Positions 25,850 to 38,261 of a DNA stretch of 64,000 bases are shown here, in pieces (within the stretch, counting starts at the first letter, position 1; the number at the start of each line of letters is the position of its first letter). Origin of the DNA: Rhyacophila brunnea (Eukaryota > Arthropoda > Insecta > Trichoptera > Rhyacophilidae); NCBI GenBank assembly GCA_022495005.1, contig JAGYXB010000135.1, positions 434,001 to 498,000 of the forward strand, given 5' to 3'. The position numbers and the translations under genes were made by a program. The notes beneath the pieces were generated by a model that was not told the origin of the DNA, ran no database searches, and saw nothing but the letters and a program-made list of their open reading frames with translations.

Positions 25850-26095
25850 GCACAAGACTTAACCAGTCACTCATCTAGAGACTCGGGTTAAATGAACGAT
25901 TATTGACAATGTATTTGAGATGCATTCTGCAATTTTTGGATATATTGTTCATCGTGGACAGGTAAGCCTGAAAACACTGGTAGTTTTGGGTAGCCTTCAG
26001 GGACGGTAAAGTAAAGGAAAAGCACAGGCTTATTAGAGTGACCAAGTAAATGAGGTTATTGGGGGAAACCTTCACTTTGCCCTGAGATTAGCATG
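25850..26095 (+). pseudogene. Second decayed copy of the LINE tail seen at 1530-1850
   Basis: The words 'gagatgcattctgcaattttttgg'-like (25918-25940), 'ggtagttttgggtagcct' (25979-25996) and 'gagattagcatg' follow the order of the copy at 1530-1850. Frames are broken throughout. The fragment is post-RT coding sequence only. The SINE B copy at 26100 begins directly after it. Confidence 0.65.
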
Positions 26096-26099
26096 TGAC

Positions 26100-26300
26100 T
26101 GTGTTAATACAATGAAGAAGGCGCTAATCCTTTATCCGGGGATTTCAGGTTGGATTCTCTGTGAAGCCACAATATTATATTTATTTGATTATCTGAATGT
26201 CTGGTTTCACTTATATTATTACACTACTTTTTCAGTACGATATTGTCATTGGGCCTCATACGGTGTTGTAGTGCTAAAAAAATATATATATTTAAAAAAA
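26100..26300 (+). mobile_element. SINE family B copy
   Basis: After a tRNA B-box-like ggttggattctc comes the family body gaagccacaatattatattta, ctgaatgtctggtttcact, gatattgtcattgggcct and gttgtagtgctaaaaaaatatat. The same order occurs at 29955, 49480 and 54335. The open frame here is a by-product of the repeat. Confidence 0.75.
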
Positions 26301-27167
26301 GTTCTTGATCGCACTTGGATACATTTCAGAATGATGACATAATGAAAGAGAATAATAAATAAAATCTAATATAACGACCGTGTAAGAAACCCTATAAATG
26401 AATGCTGTGGGTAATCAAAGAAATATTGGTTGTACTAAAATTCTTCACCAAGATTTATCTCTGTGAGGCTGTTAGAGTATTAAGCTCTAGAAACCTTATT
26501 ACTACAAATTTTCAGCAGTTACAATAATAATAATTACACTCCGTCTTGAACTAGCTTTCCGTAGGTTTAGAAGCTGTCGTTCCCGCCGTTCGACGTCGCC
26601 GGGCCGCCCTCAGCCGCTCGCGCGAGATGGATGAACGAACAGAGTTTAGCAATTATAAATTCATAACTTTGAAGGAGAAACTTCGAATAGATAACTATGA
26701 ATAATGGATTCCCACGGCCGGGGGAAACATGACTGAGCGGGAACGGCATTTAAATGTGAGCCGACGTACTTACTTATTATTATGCCTCGCGCGGTATCGG
26801 CTTGTCTTGGCAAGCTGTTTTTGCTTTGCCGCTTTGCAGGCACTATGATTTTTAGTATGTTATTATACTATGACTCCTGCTTTTAACATTGTCCTTCATT
26901 TTTGTATTCCTTATTGTAAGGAATCGTGAATATTTCAATTGATGCGTCAATAAAAACTGGTCCACATTTAAGGCAATTACCTAAAGTCGGCTACTTCCAT
27001 TTTTATTATTTTTACTAAAAGTACTATTTTTTCCTATGCATATTTAAAAACTATAAAATTTAGCTTCTCAGTAAAATAGTATTAAACCAGAGGTTGATTG
27101 TAAAGCCGGTTGTTTTAACCAGCCGCCGATTTTGATATTTTTATACATATTTTAAAAATAGTTTTTT
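26301..27167. other. Noncoding sequence with a short GC-rich patch
   Basis: A GC-rich stretch at 26565-26635 (gacgtcgccgggccgccctc) interrupts the AT-rich DNA. It has no convincing coding frame and no splice context I would defend. Overlapping minus-strand frames at 26567-26843 are unrecognised. Confidence 0.35.
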
Positions 27168-27179
27168 AATAAAGCAATG
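27168..27179. repeat. Target site duplication, left copy
   Basis: AATAAAGCAATG immediately precedes the truncated LINE and is repeated exactly at 27754-27765 after its A-rich tail. Confidence 0.85.
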
Positions 27180-27753
27180 TAGCCGGCCATTCAGGGGTAC
27201 CATATCAGTGGATACCAGAAAACCTGGACTGGAATGAGGCTATAAAGAAAATGTGCCATAGTATGTGGATAGATTTTCACCATAGGGCATCATTAGAAAA
27301 GGGGAAATGGAGTAAGTCGATTCTACCAACACCACGAGAGGTGCCCTGGTTTGTAGAGTCTTCTTTGACGAGGAATGAGCTTAAGTTGATACTGAGGCTA
27401 AGAACAGGGCACACCATGGGCAAAAGATTTGATGTCCTCATGGGGAGAAGCGAATCGCAACTCTGCGATGAATGTCATGTTTTAGAGGACATTGTACATA
27501 TAGCACTGCAATGCCCCAAATATGAAATTCACAGAGTACAGCTGCAAATTGCAGATATCTATGAGAATGTCGACGAATTGAAGGGTGTCCTGGCGGTGGG
27601 TAAGACGGAAGAGTTAGGCAAAATTGTAAAGTTATTTAACAGAATAGGAGTGAGGACCTGATCGACGGATCCCCTTCTAGAAGAGAAGAGGCGATATGAC
27701 AGCGAGTCGCAGTCAAAGCCTCGGTAAAATCACAAAAAAAAAAAAAATAAATA
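27180..27753 (+). mobile_element. 5'-truncated Jockey-like LINE insertion with poly(A) tail and 12-bp TSD
   Basis: The insertion starts abruptly within coding sequence and ends in an A-rich tail (about 27733-27753, then taaataaa). It is flanked by exact copies of AATAAAGCAATG, the mark of target-primed reverse transcription. The retained piece is the C-terminal coding part plus about 70 bases of 3' UTR. The open frame has no internal stop and the TSD is perfect, so this is one of the younger insertions in the window. Confidence 0.88.
27182..27661 (+). CDS. Partial ORF2 C-terminus of a Jockey-like non-LTR retrotransposon
   Basis: The frame is open from the 5' truncation point, with no start of its own, to TGA at 27659-27661. 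It begins with AGHSGVPYQWIP, resembling the last part of an RNase H domain (HSGV.GNE in relatives). It continues with WFVESSLTRNELKLILRLRTGHT and ends in a zinc-knuckle-like segment, CDECHVLEDIVHIALQCPKY. The spacing C-x2-C-x8-H-x4-C is typical of the tail after RNase H in Jockey/I-type LINEs. The endonuclease and reverse transcriptase domains are missing, so the protein cannot work by itself. The ATG at 27251 is an internal Met. Confidence 0.85.
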   Translation, partial: AGHSGVPYQWIPENLDWNEAIKKMCHSMWIDFHHRASLEKGKWSKSILPTPREVPWFVESSLTRNELKLILRLRTGHTMGKRFDVLMGRSESQLCDECHVLEDIVHIALQCPKYEIHRVQLQIADIYENVDELKGVLAVGKTEELGKIVKLFNRIGVRT

Positions 27754-27765
27754 AATAAAGCAATG
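27754..27765. repeat. Target site duplication, right copy
   Basis: An exact repeat of AATAAAGCAATG found at 27168-27179. Confidence 0.85.
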
Positions 27766-28920
27766 ATGCGCTAAAGGTTATGAAGAGTTTAGACGCATCT
27801 ATCGCACGGATACGATATAAAAAATGATTCTATTGACGTTGAATCTTCTTTGACTATTTAATAATATATTTACAACAAGAAAATATTCTATATGTTGTCC
27901 TAAATATGATTGGGAGTTTTTTTGTTATTAATTAATTATATATCGCGGAATATGGAAGTAAACTAATAACCTCGAATAGCCAAAATCTAATAAAATACGT
28001 AAATAGTATTATGTAATTATACTCATTATGTAATAATTTATAATTTTCAAAATTCACTAAAATAATAGGAAAAAAACGAAATGTCCAATAACGTTTTCCT
28101 ATTGTATATTGCAATATGTTTTGGACAATAAAAATGGTAAATTATTTCAATTCAAAAATACGAAACGATCGAATAAAAAAGTGACGTAAAAGCTGACAAT
28201 TTACGCTTAAAATAATATAGCGATATTTACCACACATTTAATTGTAACCTTATCAGTATTTGGAAATAGTCGCCTCACATGTCGAGTTATACATATTTAT
28301 TTTATTCAACGATGTATTAGACCTATAGTAACTCATACTGATTTCTTTATTGTTCGCAATTAGAACATGTAATTAAAATTCTTTCATTAGATAATCATTT
28401 ATTAATTCATTATGATATATACCTACTGTATATTTTGATCTTTGTTTTAATTATGATAAAAAATATTGTTAATATGTAAATATTTGATGGATTATTAAAA
28501 ATATGTAAAATATATTTTCATTCTTATCTTCATGACGTATAAGTATTAATAACAAAATAATATAATTTATTTCAGTTTAACTACACGAAGTAAATTAATA
28601 TGGATTGTGAAAAGTAAAATTATGTACAAAGCGTATTGAGACAAAAAATATACATACTCTAGTACTATTCAATATAACTCAAATGTTTGAATAAAAATAT
28701 ATTTAATATTATATTAAAAATAAATGTTCAAATTGTATTAATTAAAAAAATGATCTTTATTAGATATGTACTTAATATTGTTTAAAACTGAAATAATGAT
28801 GTTTAAGAGTTTCATTGTTTTCTGACGCTTTTGGATTTATTGAGATTATAATGTCCAAAGAATACATTTGACAAGATTTTTTGTCTTAGTGTTTAAGTGA
28901 GATTAAATAATACAATCTAA
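27766..28920. other. Very AT-rich noncoding sequence
   Basis: No coding or repeat feature is recognised. Confidence 0.4.
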
Positions 28921-29270
28921 GTGCTTTAACCAATTTGAAAAAGCCCTTATCAAAGCGAAAGTATCCTTTCAAACAAAGTAGCCATTCGGAGTGGACAAAA
29001 GTTGGCGAGGGATGAAAGTGGGGTTGCCGGCAATCTCGTCCTCGCAAAGTGATTACAAATGAAACCTGGCGGTAAAATAATGGACCCAAGTAATTTGGTA
29101 AATGCTGGCGAAACTTCTTCATCCAATCTCAAAGTGGAGCCACTGGAGCACTGAGGCTGGAAGACGGGGTGGAAAATTTTATTCAACGGGGGTAGAGCGA
29201 GCAGAGGGGACGCTGGGAGCGTTTTTGTTTCCAACTCACTTCTTGCCGTCAAAACTTTATTGTTTGTTCT
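28921..29270. other. GC-elevated island, candidate conserved noncoding element
   Basis: There is a sharp rise in complexity, with overlapping open frames on both strands (28886-29252 minus, 29102-29284 plus). None carries a known domain. The bases on both sides return to AT-rich sequence. Its position inside the presumed first part of a long bruno-3 intron would suit an enhancer, but this is inference. Confidence 0.3.
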
Positions 29271-29949
29271 TTAATAATCTTTAATATTTACAAAGAAGCG
29301 TCATTACTGTCCGCGCAGATGGAGTTGAAGTATTATTAAAATTATTATTCCGCTGAAAATTCAAACGTGGCTGACTACGTGTGTGTACGAGTTTTTGTTT
29401 GAATTCAATTTTGATAGTTATGTCTGAATATTCTAAGAAGTAAATTTAACTAAAGGACTTACCTGTGATTCGAAAGCTTTCATGGAATGAAAGTTTTATA
29501 AATACGTAAGAAACAGAGACGCTATCGTTGTTATCTTGAAGAGAAGTAGTATAATTTAAAAGAAATACTTAAACAATGCTAAGAATTTAAATTGTAATTT
29601 TTTATTGTTAATATGAGAAGAAAATATTGATACTTCTATTGTTCATCTGAATTAAGTTGGCAGTTAGCTGGAATACAAATGCTGTCCCGTTTTGACGTAT
29701 CTCTCAAACAATGACCAATAGAGATAAGCATAGTAAAGACGTGGTATATAATTTAAACATTGTTTTGTACGATGTAACATTTTACAGAGGTCATTTAATT
29801 TAATGGGATTTATTTTGATTTGTAGTGCTCTTGTGTTGTATTGTGATACTGTAATTAAGTGAGATTTTTTTTAAAGGACAGTAGTGAGAATTTATAGTTA
29901 AACTGTGTGATTTTCTGATTCAGGGATGTCAAAGATACGCAGGTATTTT
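29271..29949. other. Noncoding AT-rich sequence
   Basis: Nothing recognised. Confidence 0.4.
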
Positions 29950-30140
29950 GTTATATACGGCCTCAGAATACGCCGTTTTTCATCCGGGAGCTCTGGGTAC
30001 GATTACCGGTGAGGTCACAATATATTTATACGATGTTATCAAAGCCTGGGTGTTTATGATTGTTTCAATTGCATTACTGATTAAACAACTGTTTCAATAT
30101 ATTACTGTCATTGGGTTTAATAGTAGCATATCTTATTTAG
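29950..30140 (+). mobile_element. SINE family B copy
   Basis: The words catccgggagctctgggtac, attaccggtgaggtcacaat, aaagcctgggtgtttatg and attactgtcattgggttt follow the same order as the copies at 26100 and 49480. The B box is altered (gggtacgattaccgg). Confidence 0.75.
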
Positions 30141-32760
30141 TTACTGAATTCTTACATAGAATATAATATTATAATTGTAAATTTCCGTAAAAAAATAATA
30201 ATAAATATTAGATACAGTTTTAAAGTAATAAATAAGTACTATATTTATTTTATACAATATATTTGCTCGATGCATTTAATGAAAGTGCAAGTCAAAAATG
30301 TTTGCGTAAATATTAATAAATACATGGTGCACTTGAGAAAATAAGACATCCAGTAAACTGATTTATAATAATATTATTAAGACATATAATTCAGGTTAGA
30401 AGTATTATTTAAAAAAAATATCTATATTGAGTAAGCCATGTTTGCAGAGAGAGTGCGTCACAGTCCCATCCGACGGGTGCGTTTGATTTACACGATGAAA
30501 CAGCCACGGCAGGTTGTGCCAATACCTACTAATAAATAAATACAAAATAAACACTATTTCACTCCACCAAATCTATTATCTAAAAGAATCTCAAGTAACA
30601 TAAAAATAAGAAAAATGTTAAAAAAAACAAATCGCCATATTCGCAAGAACGTGTGAGATATTTGAAATAATGAAGCACAAATGTCTAGTGAAAAACAAAG
30701 GAATAATGTAAAACAAACAACAACAGTACGATCGAGCTTTAGCTGGTGACACAATAGGAAAATATTTAAATCAATAGTTATTAATGTAAATAAAATTAAA
30801 ACAATATTGATATTGAAAAAAATCGTATCACTACACCACGAACAACACCCTATATCACGAACGACATCGGAGACAGTAGGCTACGGCGCATGCTAACATA
30901 GTTTTGGGTCTTACTATAACTGGTAAATCTTACCCTTCCAACATTATTCGAAACCACTTAAATCTCACCGAGTAGAATGAAACGACAACAATATGGATAC
31001 ACACAATAATATGAACACACGATATTTTAAAAAAATTATTGCTTGTCAATATATATGTATATATTTCTTAAAATTATTGTCATCATTTTATTATTATGAT
31101 GACTTGGATATTTCGCGTTGGAAATAATCTATATTATTTATATTATGGATTCAAATTAATAAATTATTTAAAATTGCAAGATAATACAAATCTTAGATTA
31201 TATATTTCTAAATTAGGTATCTTTATAAAATATTTTAAATAGAAAATTAAGTTGTTAATATAAATCATTTTGTGTTTTCTTGAAATAGTTAACTATGTCT
31301 AGCTGTATGTCCAAATGTCAACATTGTTTTATTTTAATAACAAGCAAACAATCATTAAATTAAACAAAAAAAAATGTTTTTGCAAATATTTTGCTTAAAA
31401 AAACATTATAAATGAATACCAAAATAAAAAAAATTCTATTACCCGACTTTATACTAAGTAAGTACCTACTTTAGTTTGAGTATAATATTTTATATTTATC
31501 TTAAATGTATAATATATTGAAGGGTATCAGAACTTCGATATACGTTTCGCAGAATTTATAGTGGTCCATCAAGATATAGTACTTGCTTGATGTTAAATTT
31601 ACTCTTTTTGTTGTTTTATGGAGCCAGCACGGAATCAAATGGGAGTTAGCACAGTGGTGCCGTTAATGGTGAGGGTTAAAACGACATTGATTTATTCAGC
31701 CACAGCAATTGAACACACAGCAAAACAAATGAGCTGACTTACAAACGGCCCACCAGCCACCACTGGATCGAAGGGGTTGGAAAAAGAGGCCAACTATTTT
31801 CCGTCCTTATATTCAAGTGCATCCATGGTTTGTTTTTGTTTCGAACAATTGTACTACGCTAATTTACTTTTCGTACGTGAAACACTTTGGCAATTAATGG
31901 TTAGAATTTCGTAAAACTTTTTTTAGTAATGGTTTATTTCATGACGTTGCATTTTATCTGAATGTTATATATGACGGCTTAAAAAACTTACATAAAAACT
32001 TTTAGTGTGATATACTTAAATATTTTTTTAATCTTAGAATAAAAATCGTTAAGACGCATTTAAGAATTTTCGACCGTACGACTTTCTGTTTTTTTGTTTT
32101 AGTGATTAAAAGTTTCTGTTATGAATATACCCACAAGGTGGTTTAGCTTTAAAACATAATGATACTGATAAATCTTATATATAAAACACTAGTTGAATGT
32201 AAAGATTTATACTTACTATAATATATTAAATTGTTTATGTTAACTGAATGCAGATTTTTCTCTTATTAAATAAAGCATCATATCAAGTTTGATTTTTATT
32301 TTTATATCAAATACAATTTTAATATTATACATTTACACTAGTACTTGATAAAAAATTATGTGATGTTCTGGTAAAACTACACATTATTATTAAATTGATG
32401 TATATAATAAGTGAAATAAGTGTATTGCTCTAACTTTATGTAAAAGTGTGTAAGCCATTTGTTAACTTTAACCAATAAAATTGTTTTGAAATGATTAGAA
32501 GTAATTTTACGTTGAGTAGAAATTGACTAATATTTGTTTATGGTCATTATAATACAGTTTTATTTCGAGAAATATGTGTATAGTTTAGATTCATATATGT
32601 AAAATTACTTTAAACACGGAATTTGAGGCGAATTTTAAAATTATGTCCAATTGTGATATTGACATTTTGATTTTTCCGAAAAGGTTATTTTTGAAAATAC
32701 AGCTTTATCAAGTAATAAAAACTAAGTTTTGTTTTAGATTATGTATAATAATACTATTCC
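30141..32760. other. Noncoding AT-rich sequence with two mixed-composition patches
   Basis: Patches at about 30445-30520 and 31610-31810 are richer in GC and may be old repeats or conserved elements. No gene is recognised. Confidence 0.4.
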
Positions 32761-32870
32761 AAAAATTGCCAAAGTGTTTCACGGGTTTCGCGCAGTCCAA
32801 GCCAATCGGTGTAGAGTAAGACCCAAAACTGCTGTCCATGGACTGTAGCGGTCGCTTCGTGTGGTCTTAC

Positions 32871-32965
32871 TTGACCAGGAGGAGTGGTGGACCTCTTGGT
32901 GCTTGGTAGCAGGACCTAGTCGCGCCTGCCCGCGCCGCTCTCACCGCCGTCTCCCACTGCTCGCT
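32871..32965 (-). other. Candidate exon or mobile-element remnant (unrecognised)
   Basis: On the minus strand a good acceptor, ttatattcttgtattgcag, precedes GC-rich sequence that stays open in one frame (SEQWETAVRAARAG..., 32 codons). A donor-like GTCAA|GTAAGA follows. A second donor-like GCG|GTGAGAG lies inside and would leave a 21-base microexon (32945-32965). It is on the same strand as the bruno-3-like exon and upstream of it. The peptide is not one I know from Bruno/CELF proteins. The surrounding 32760-33130 is also GC-elevated with open frames on both strands, so a decayed transposon is just as likely. Confidence 0.25.
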
Positions 32966-33154
32966 CTGCAATACAAGAATATAACTGGAGCCGGCTCTTC
33001 ATCAAAACCAACTGTTCGGACGCCAATCGTTGATTTACCGAGCTGGGCCTGCTTGAACATCCTACATAGCTCTCGTGTTTTTTTAAAACTAATCACTCTC
33101 AATAGCCAATGTTTTAGAACCATTCTGTATTTTTCAGTAACCTCGCACTTTTAA

Positions 33155-35460
33155 GTGAAATATTATATTAATCACAAGTTTGAGGTATAATAAACGTTCA
33201 CAAAATTTTGCCTATATCTATGAAAATATCCAGAAAAATTTACCAATATATCTCATGTAGTAATATTGATATCTTTGATAAATCTGCAGATATATATTTT
33301 AAGAAAAAAATATTTATACTTACTATATTTTTGGAGCAATATAATATTAAGTTCTGAGCATAAAAGAATATTTAGGAACAACTGAATAGATTAAAAAAAT
33401 ATGTAAATGGTGATATATTATTAAAAAAATGATAAATATTAAAACATATTTATAAAAAAAATTGTTATATTATACTAATCATAATAACATTCACTAGTAT
33501 ATATTATTATTTCGTGCAAATGATGTAAATAATATAATATTAAATGATAGAAAATTAAATAAATTTTAACTAATTTTATGAAATTTTGTTGTTATATATT
33601 TTTTTAATAAAAATTAAATACTAGTTTATATTAGGTATACTTGAATACTGCCGATACTACTTGAAGCATTTAAATTTCGTATACTTTTTATTTTATGAAA
33701 AAACATGTGTTTATCGCCAAAATGTATTTATAATTTATTTTAAATGAATGCCGAATACTTTTAGCCGAACATTGTTAGTAAGTCGTCTAAAACAAAGGTT
33801 CCGTGTACACTTATGTGTGTTGTTCGATAAAGCAAGTTGCACTTTGTTTATTTGTTGTTCGAAGTTGCCAACAAAATGTTACTTTAGGCTACATCACTTG
33901 TTAGTTTTGTTGGTGTTAAGTTTAAAATAATGAATTTTAGACAAGAATACCTTAGTACTTTAGCTAATCTTGGATCGTTGAACAAAATGTTATGTTATAT
34001 GTAATTATCATAATATACAATATTATATTGAAAGTAATAATAATTGTTATAAGGAGTTTTTGGTATTAATTATATATATGATTTCTAGCTTAACTATATA
34101 AACTGAGCTAAACTACCAGATTATTTTACTTTAGTAAATCTATTTTTTTGTAATACTTAACTTTATATTAATTCCATTGGAGATCTATACATATTAATAA
34201 TATAATGTGGACCTATTTATCTATCTTCCTTTAAACTATACGCGAATTATATTGCCTAATTTATATGTTAAGAGAGATACTAAATACTGCGTACACGTCA
34301 TATGTTATTGCGATGAAATGTATTCTTTTCATATTTGAGATGGTTGATTGGTGATGTTGATGGTGACTCATACAACTTTCTACATAAGTATATTATGAAT
34401 TGAATTGAAAAACCACTTAAGTTTTTTTTAGATCTGGTTTTTAGATTTGAAAAAATTGTATTATTGCGATCTGTTACTTTCACCTCGTCTCAAATTCAAA
34501 TTATATTGAAAATAATGACTACAATATAAAAAATACGTTATGTAGAATACAAAAATAACAACAATCTCGCACGTATAGAAAGCGGAAAATTTGTGGTGGT
34601 ATATAATTTGTTTTCTAAAACCATTGAATATAGAAATATAAAAATATAAAGAGAAATTATTTGAAGATATAAATTTTAGCTAGATGATAATAGCTATACA
34701 TCATATTGCATAGGTACATACACTAAAAGTTATTATATATAATAGTTCGGGGTACTCCGTTATTATATTGGAAATTACTACACTAGACTAATTATAAAGA
34801 CTATTGTTAATAAATGGATATTTAATAATTTGGCTCGATTAAAGAGTGTGGGAGAAATAAGACTAGTCTCAATAAATAAAAGCAAGAAATGATATAGCGA
34901 GGGGTGCCTTTATTATGAGATATCTAATTAGTAATAGATGTATATAACCTTAACTTTTACCTACGACTGGACGTCCTGATTCATTGTTATGTTCTATGGT
35001 ATGTATGTATGGATTATAAACCAGGAAATATCATACAAGCCTCGAAATTCCTTGGACTGACACAGAGTGACAAATGTTGTTATCCTTAAACGAATGGAAA
35101 AGGACTAAATCGTGTTCTTTAGTATCAAAACTGGAAAACTATATATACGGTGATATTATGAGAGCCAGGACAAACGTATATAATTCAAGTAAAATTTATC
35201 GGTAAACGTAGCAGAAGAAAACGCTGCATCGTATGTCTTAAGATACTACTTAATTAGTACGAATGCAGCTCCACTGAAATGTTCTAAGTAGCTGACGAAT
35301 GAGTAAAGATTGTATTAATGATCATTTGATAGGAAACATTAAGAAGCAAAAGATTAAAAAGATGATTAATGCAACATTTTTTATACAAAAAAATAACAAT
35401 GTGTCTCGAAACATTAAATATTTACGACTTTTAAAACATACAGTAGGTACATTATTAATA
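33155..35460. other. Very AT-rich noncoding sequence
   Basis: No coding or repeat feature is recognised. Confidence 0.4.
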
Positions 35461-35840
35461 ATTTATGACAAATAAGGCAATTGCCAACAAATCATTTGTT
35501 TGCTATTTTGCAACAAACAAACAAATATAGAATACTGAAATGTCATTTTGATTTCCATAGTAACGCACGTGTATATTAAAAATTTAGTTGCTAGGATTAC
35601 GGATTTCGTTCGAAATAACTTTTCATACAAAACAGAATTAACTGAAAATGAATTCAATTCTAATTTAAGATGGCTAAAAGTATTAAAAGAATGCATTAGC
35701 ATCGTGTTCTGATATATTCTAAAAGTTTCAAATGTCTAGCTAGTCAGGAAGTTAGTTAAAAATCGATTGCAAGATTTGTACTGAATAAATAACCACCGGA
35801 CAAATAAGAATACGAGCTAAGAAAAACGTGGCAAAAATAG
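35461..35840 (-). repeat. 400-bp interspersed repeat, copy B
   Basis: It is the inverted partner of 16919-17317. Copy B lacks the 33-base CCAAT-bearing insert of copy A but has about 20 extra bases near 35482-35503. Identity over the rest is high by eye. The minus-strand open frame at 35463-35702 is part of the repeat and does not resemble a protein. Confidence 0.75.
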
Positions 35841-38261
35841 TTATTATTTAGACATCTAAAAAACGGACTTTAGCTAAATACCGTAAAAGAAAGTATTCCG
35901 TAATACATTATTTTAATTTTAATTATGACCTACAATGTAGGTTTTAAAATAAAATATGTAAAAAAGTGTCCGACATACGAGTATAACGATAAAAATCGGT
36001 GTAGTCTAATTATTTTCGTAAAAAATGGCCGGGGAAACAGGACACTTATTTAGATTGTCACAGTGTCCTTTAGAGCCCAGAACCCGAGGAGGGGATCCTC
36101 GCTACAAGCAGATATCCCTCCCCCGAGTGTGCCACTAATGACTCAGTAAATTGAGATAATTTTACACTGGAGTGGAAATTCAGGATGCGGCCGACAGGAA
36201 CACATACAGGAAACTTTTCCTTGTATATCATACATAATGCAGAGTTCATTCTGAGCCAGTATGGGCCTACCATTTCAGCGGTTTTCAAGTTTTGACTGAA
36301 GATTGTTTGCAGTAATAAGTATATGAGTTTTATCTGGTAACGCCTCTAGTGTCGGATGTGTGGATTAATTTAATCGACTAAATAACATTCTTTAAAAATG
36401 TATTTCATATCAAAAAATAATTAAATGATCAAAAAGTTTTTGGAATTTGGCGCACCCTTTATTTTTAATATCGTCCATATTATTGTACTCGGTTATTTAA
36501 AATCACTTTAATCACTGGTTATTTTAGGCATGTAAATGCCTTAAGTGCTGATAAGTTTGGAGGTCCCCTTTGCGGATATCTACGTGATAAGTGACTACCT
36601 ACTAAAATATCGCACAATTTTTGAACAAATTGTTTCGTCTATGTTTTTATTATTATTTTTTACACTCAAAGTATGAATTATAATAAATATATTTTTAAGA
36701 TGAACCCAATTTTGCTTCAAGTAAAACCGCTATTGATTTTACTGATGTAAAATACGTTAACTGTATTAATTAAAAACACAGTATGTAGTTTTAACGTAAT
36801 TTTAACAATAAGAATAAATATAACATTCTCAATTGATTATATTACATATTATTAGAGCGAGAAAATTAAAGACAACAGTTATTAATAAAATACAGTTTAA
36901 ATACAATATTCATAAAAAATCTGGATTAAAAAATAATTCAATTGAATTTATTTGGGTTCATTGTATACAGTTCCTACAAATAAATCAAATAATCTTTACT
37001 ATACTAGTAAACTAAATAAATTTTCTTATTGGTTAATTTTAGTCAGATGGTATTTTGAATAATTTAAAAGCAGTCGAAGGGCTTTGAGTATGCTATTTAT
37101 TTCTATTCATACTATTTTGGTGTGGCTTGCATTTGATTTGTGGGGAAAGTAAACAAACCGGAAATTACACAGGTGCCCAACGTCAGGAATCCATCAATAA
37201 CTCTTTCTGGATCAAATCTTCTTAGATTGAATGTAGTAGCATGCATGATTTCAATCGGAATATTGCATACATATATACTATAATTATAATAAGATACAAA
37301 CATTGAGTTGAACTATCTCTGGTGTAGTATAAAATTCAAGGTTGTGTTTGATAGAAGAGTAATATTTCATTTAGAGCTATAGACATTTATGGTCCGTATT
37401 TGTCTGCGGCCCAAATTAGTTTTGTACGTCCTTCACAATGTATTGTTATGAGAGAAATTTGACACAGTTAATGTTGAAGTGCTGAGATTTGCAAAATGGA
37501 TTAATATAAGCTGCGGTTTTGATAAGAGATATGTTATGCCGTTACTTAACATACTTATTCTTATTATATTGTTTTCAACTGTATGTTATTAAGGGTAAGT
37601 TTTAGTGTATAATGTTTTCTATTGTTTGAACAATAAGGAAATATGCTATTTTCCTAAAATTTGTGAATTTTTCAATAAATAATTATAAATACGTATATGA
37701 ATATTTTAAACGTACACATATAACACTAATAATAAATAAAGTGTCTATAAACAAAATCAAAAATGCTTATAATAATATTAAAAATAAATAATAAAAATGT
37801 ACGTACACAATTTGAAAACACACCAGAATTGGAAATCCACTAGAAAAATCTGTATATATTTGAAAAATTATAATTATATTCAATGAGGATATTATATTCT
37901 GAAAAATTGTGAATTATTTGTTGAATTAAAAATATTGTTTATTAAAAAAATGTATTTTAAAACAATATTATAATCAGTTTAAATCATTAAAATGGCTGTA
38001 ACAACGTTATGAAATTATAAAATAATCTAATTATTAATATATTTACATATATAATATACGTATATAGTTAATGAAAACAGAATATATTTTAAATTAAAAA
38101 TCTCCCTATAACCGGATAAATTTTCATATCATTAACATTGGATGGTTTAAATGTTAATATTGTTTTGCTTTTATTTAATATATTGGTTTCTACCATTTAA
38201 GTAACTACGTGATTAAGTATTTCATTTGTAATTTTCATGTTGCTTTAACTATTTGTTTTAA
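35841..38261. other. Noncoding sequence with one unclassified open island
   Basis: At 36060-36300 a GC-elevated patch carries a 72-codon minus-strand open frame (VGPYWLRMNSALCM...). I cannot assign it. The remainder, including 36600-38260, is AT-rich with nothing recognised. Confidence 0.35.

Noticed and set aside
27251..27661. Complete host gene of 136 residues
   Set aside because: The frame is open upstream to a truncation point, is flanked by a target duplication and poly(A), and has LINE C-terminal motifs.
32861..33154. 97-codon plus-strand frame as a gene
   Set aside because: No known domain. Open frames on both strands suggest composition effects; the minus-strand splice-like borders seem more interesting.
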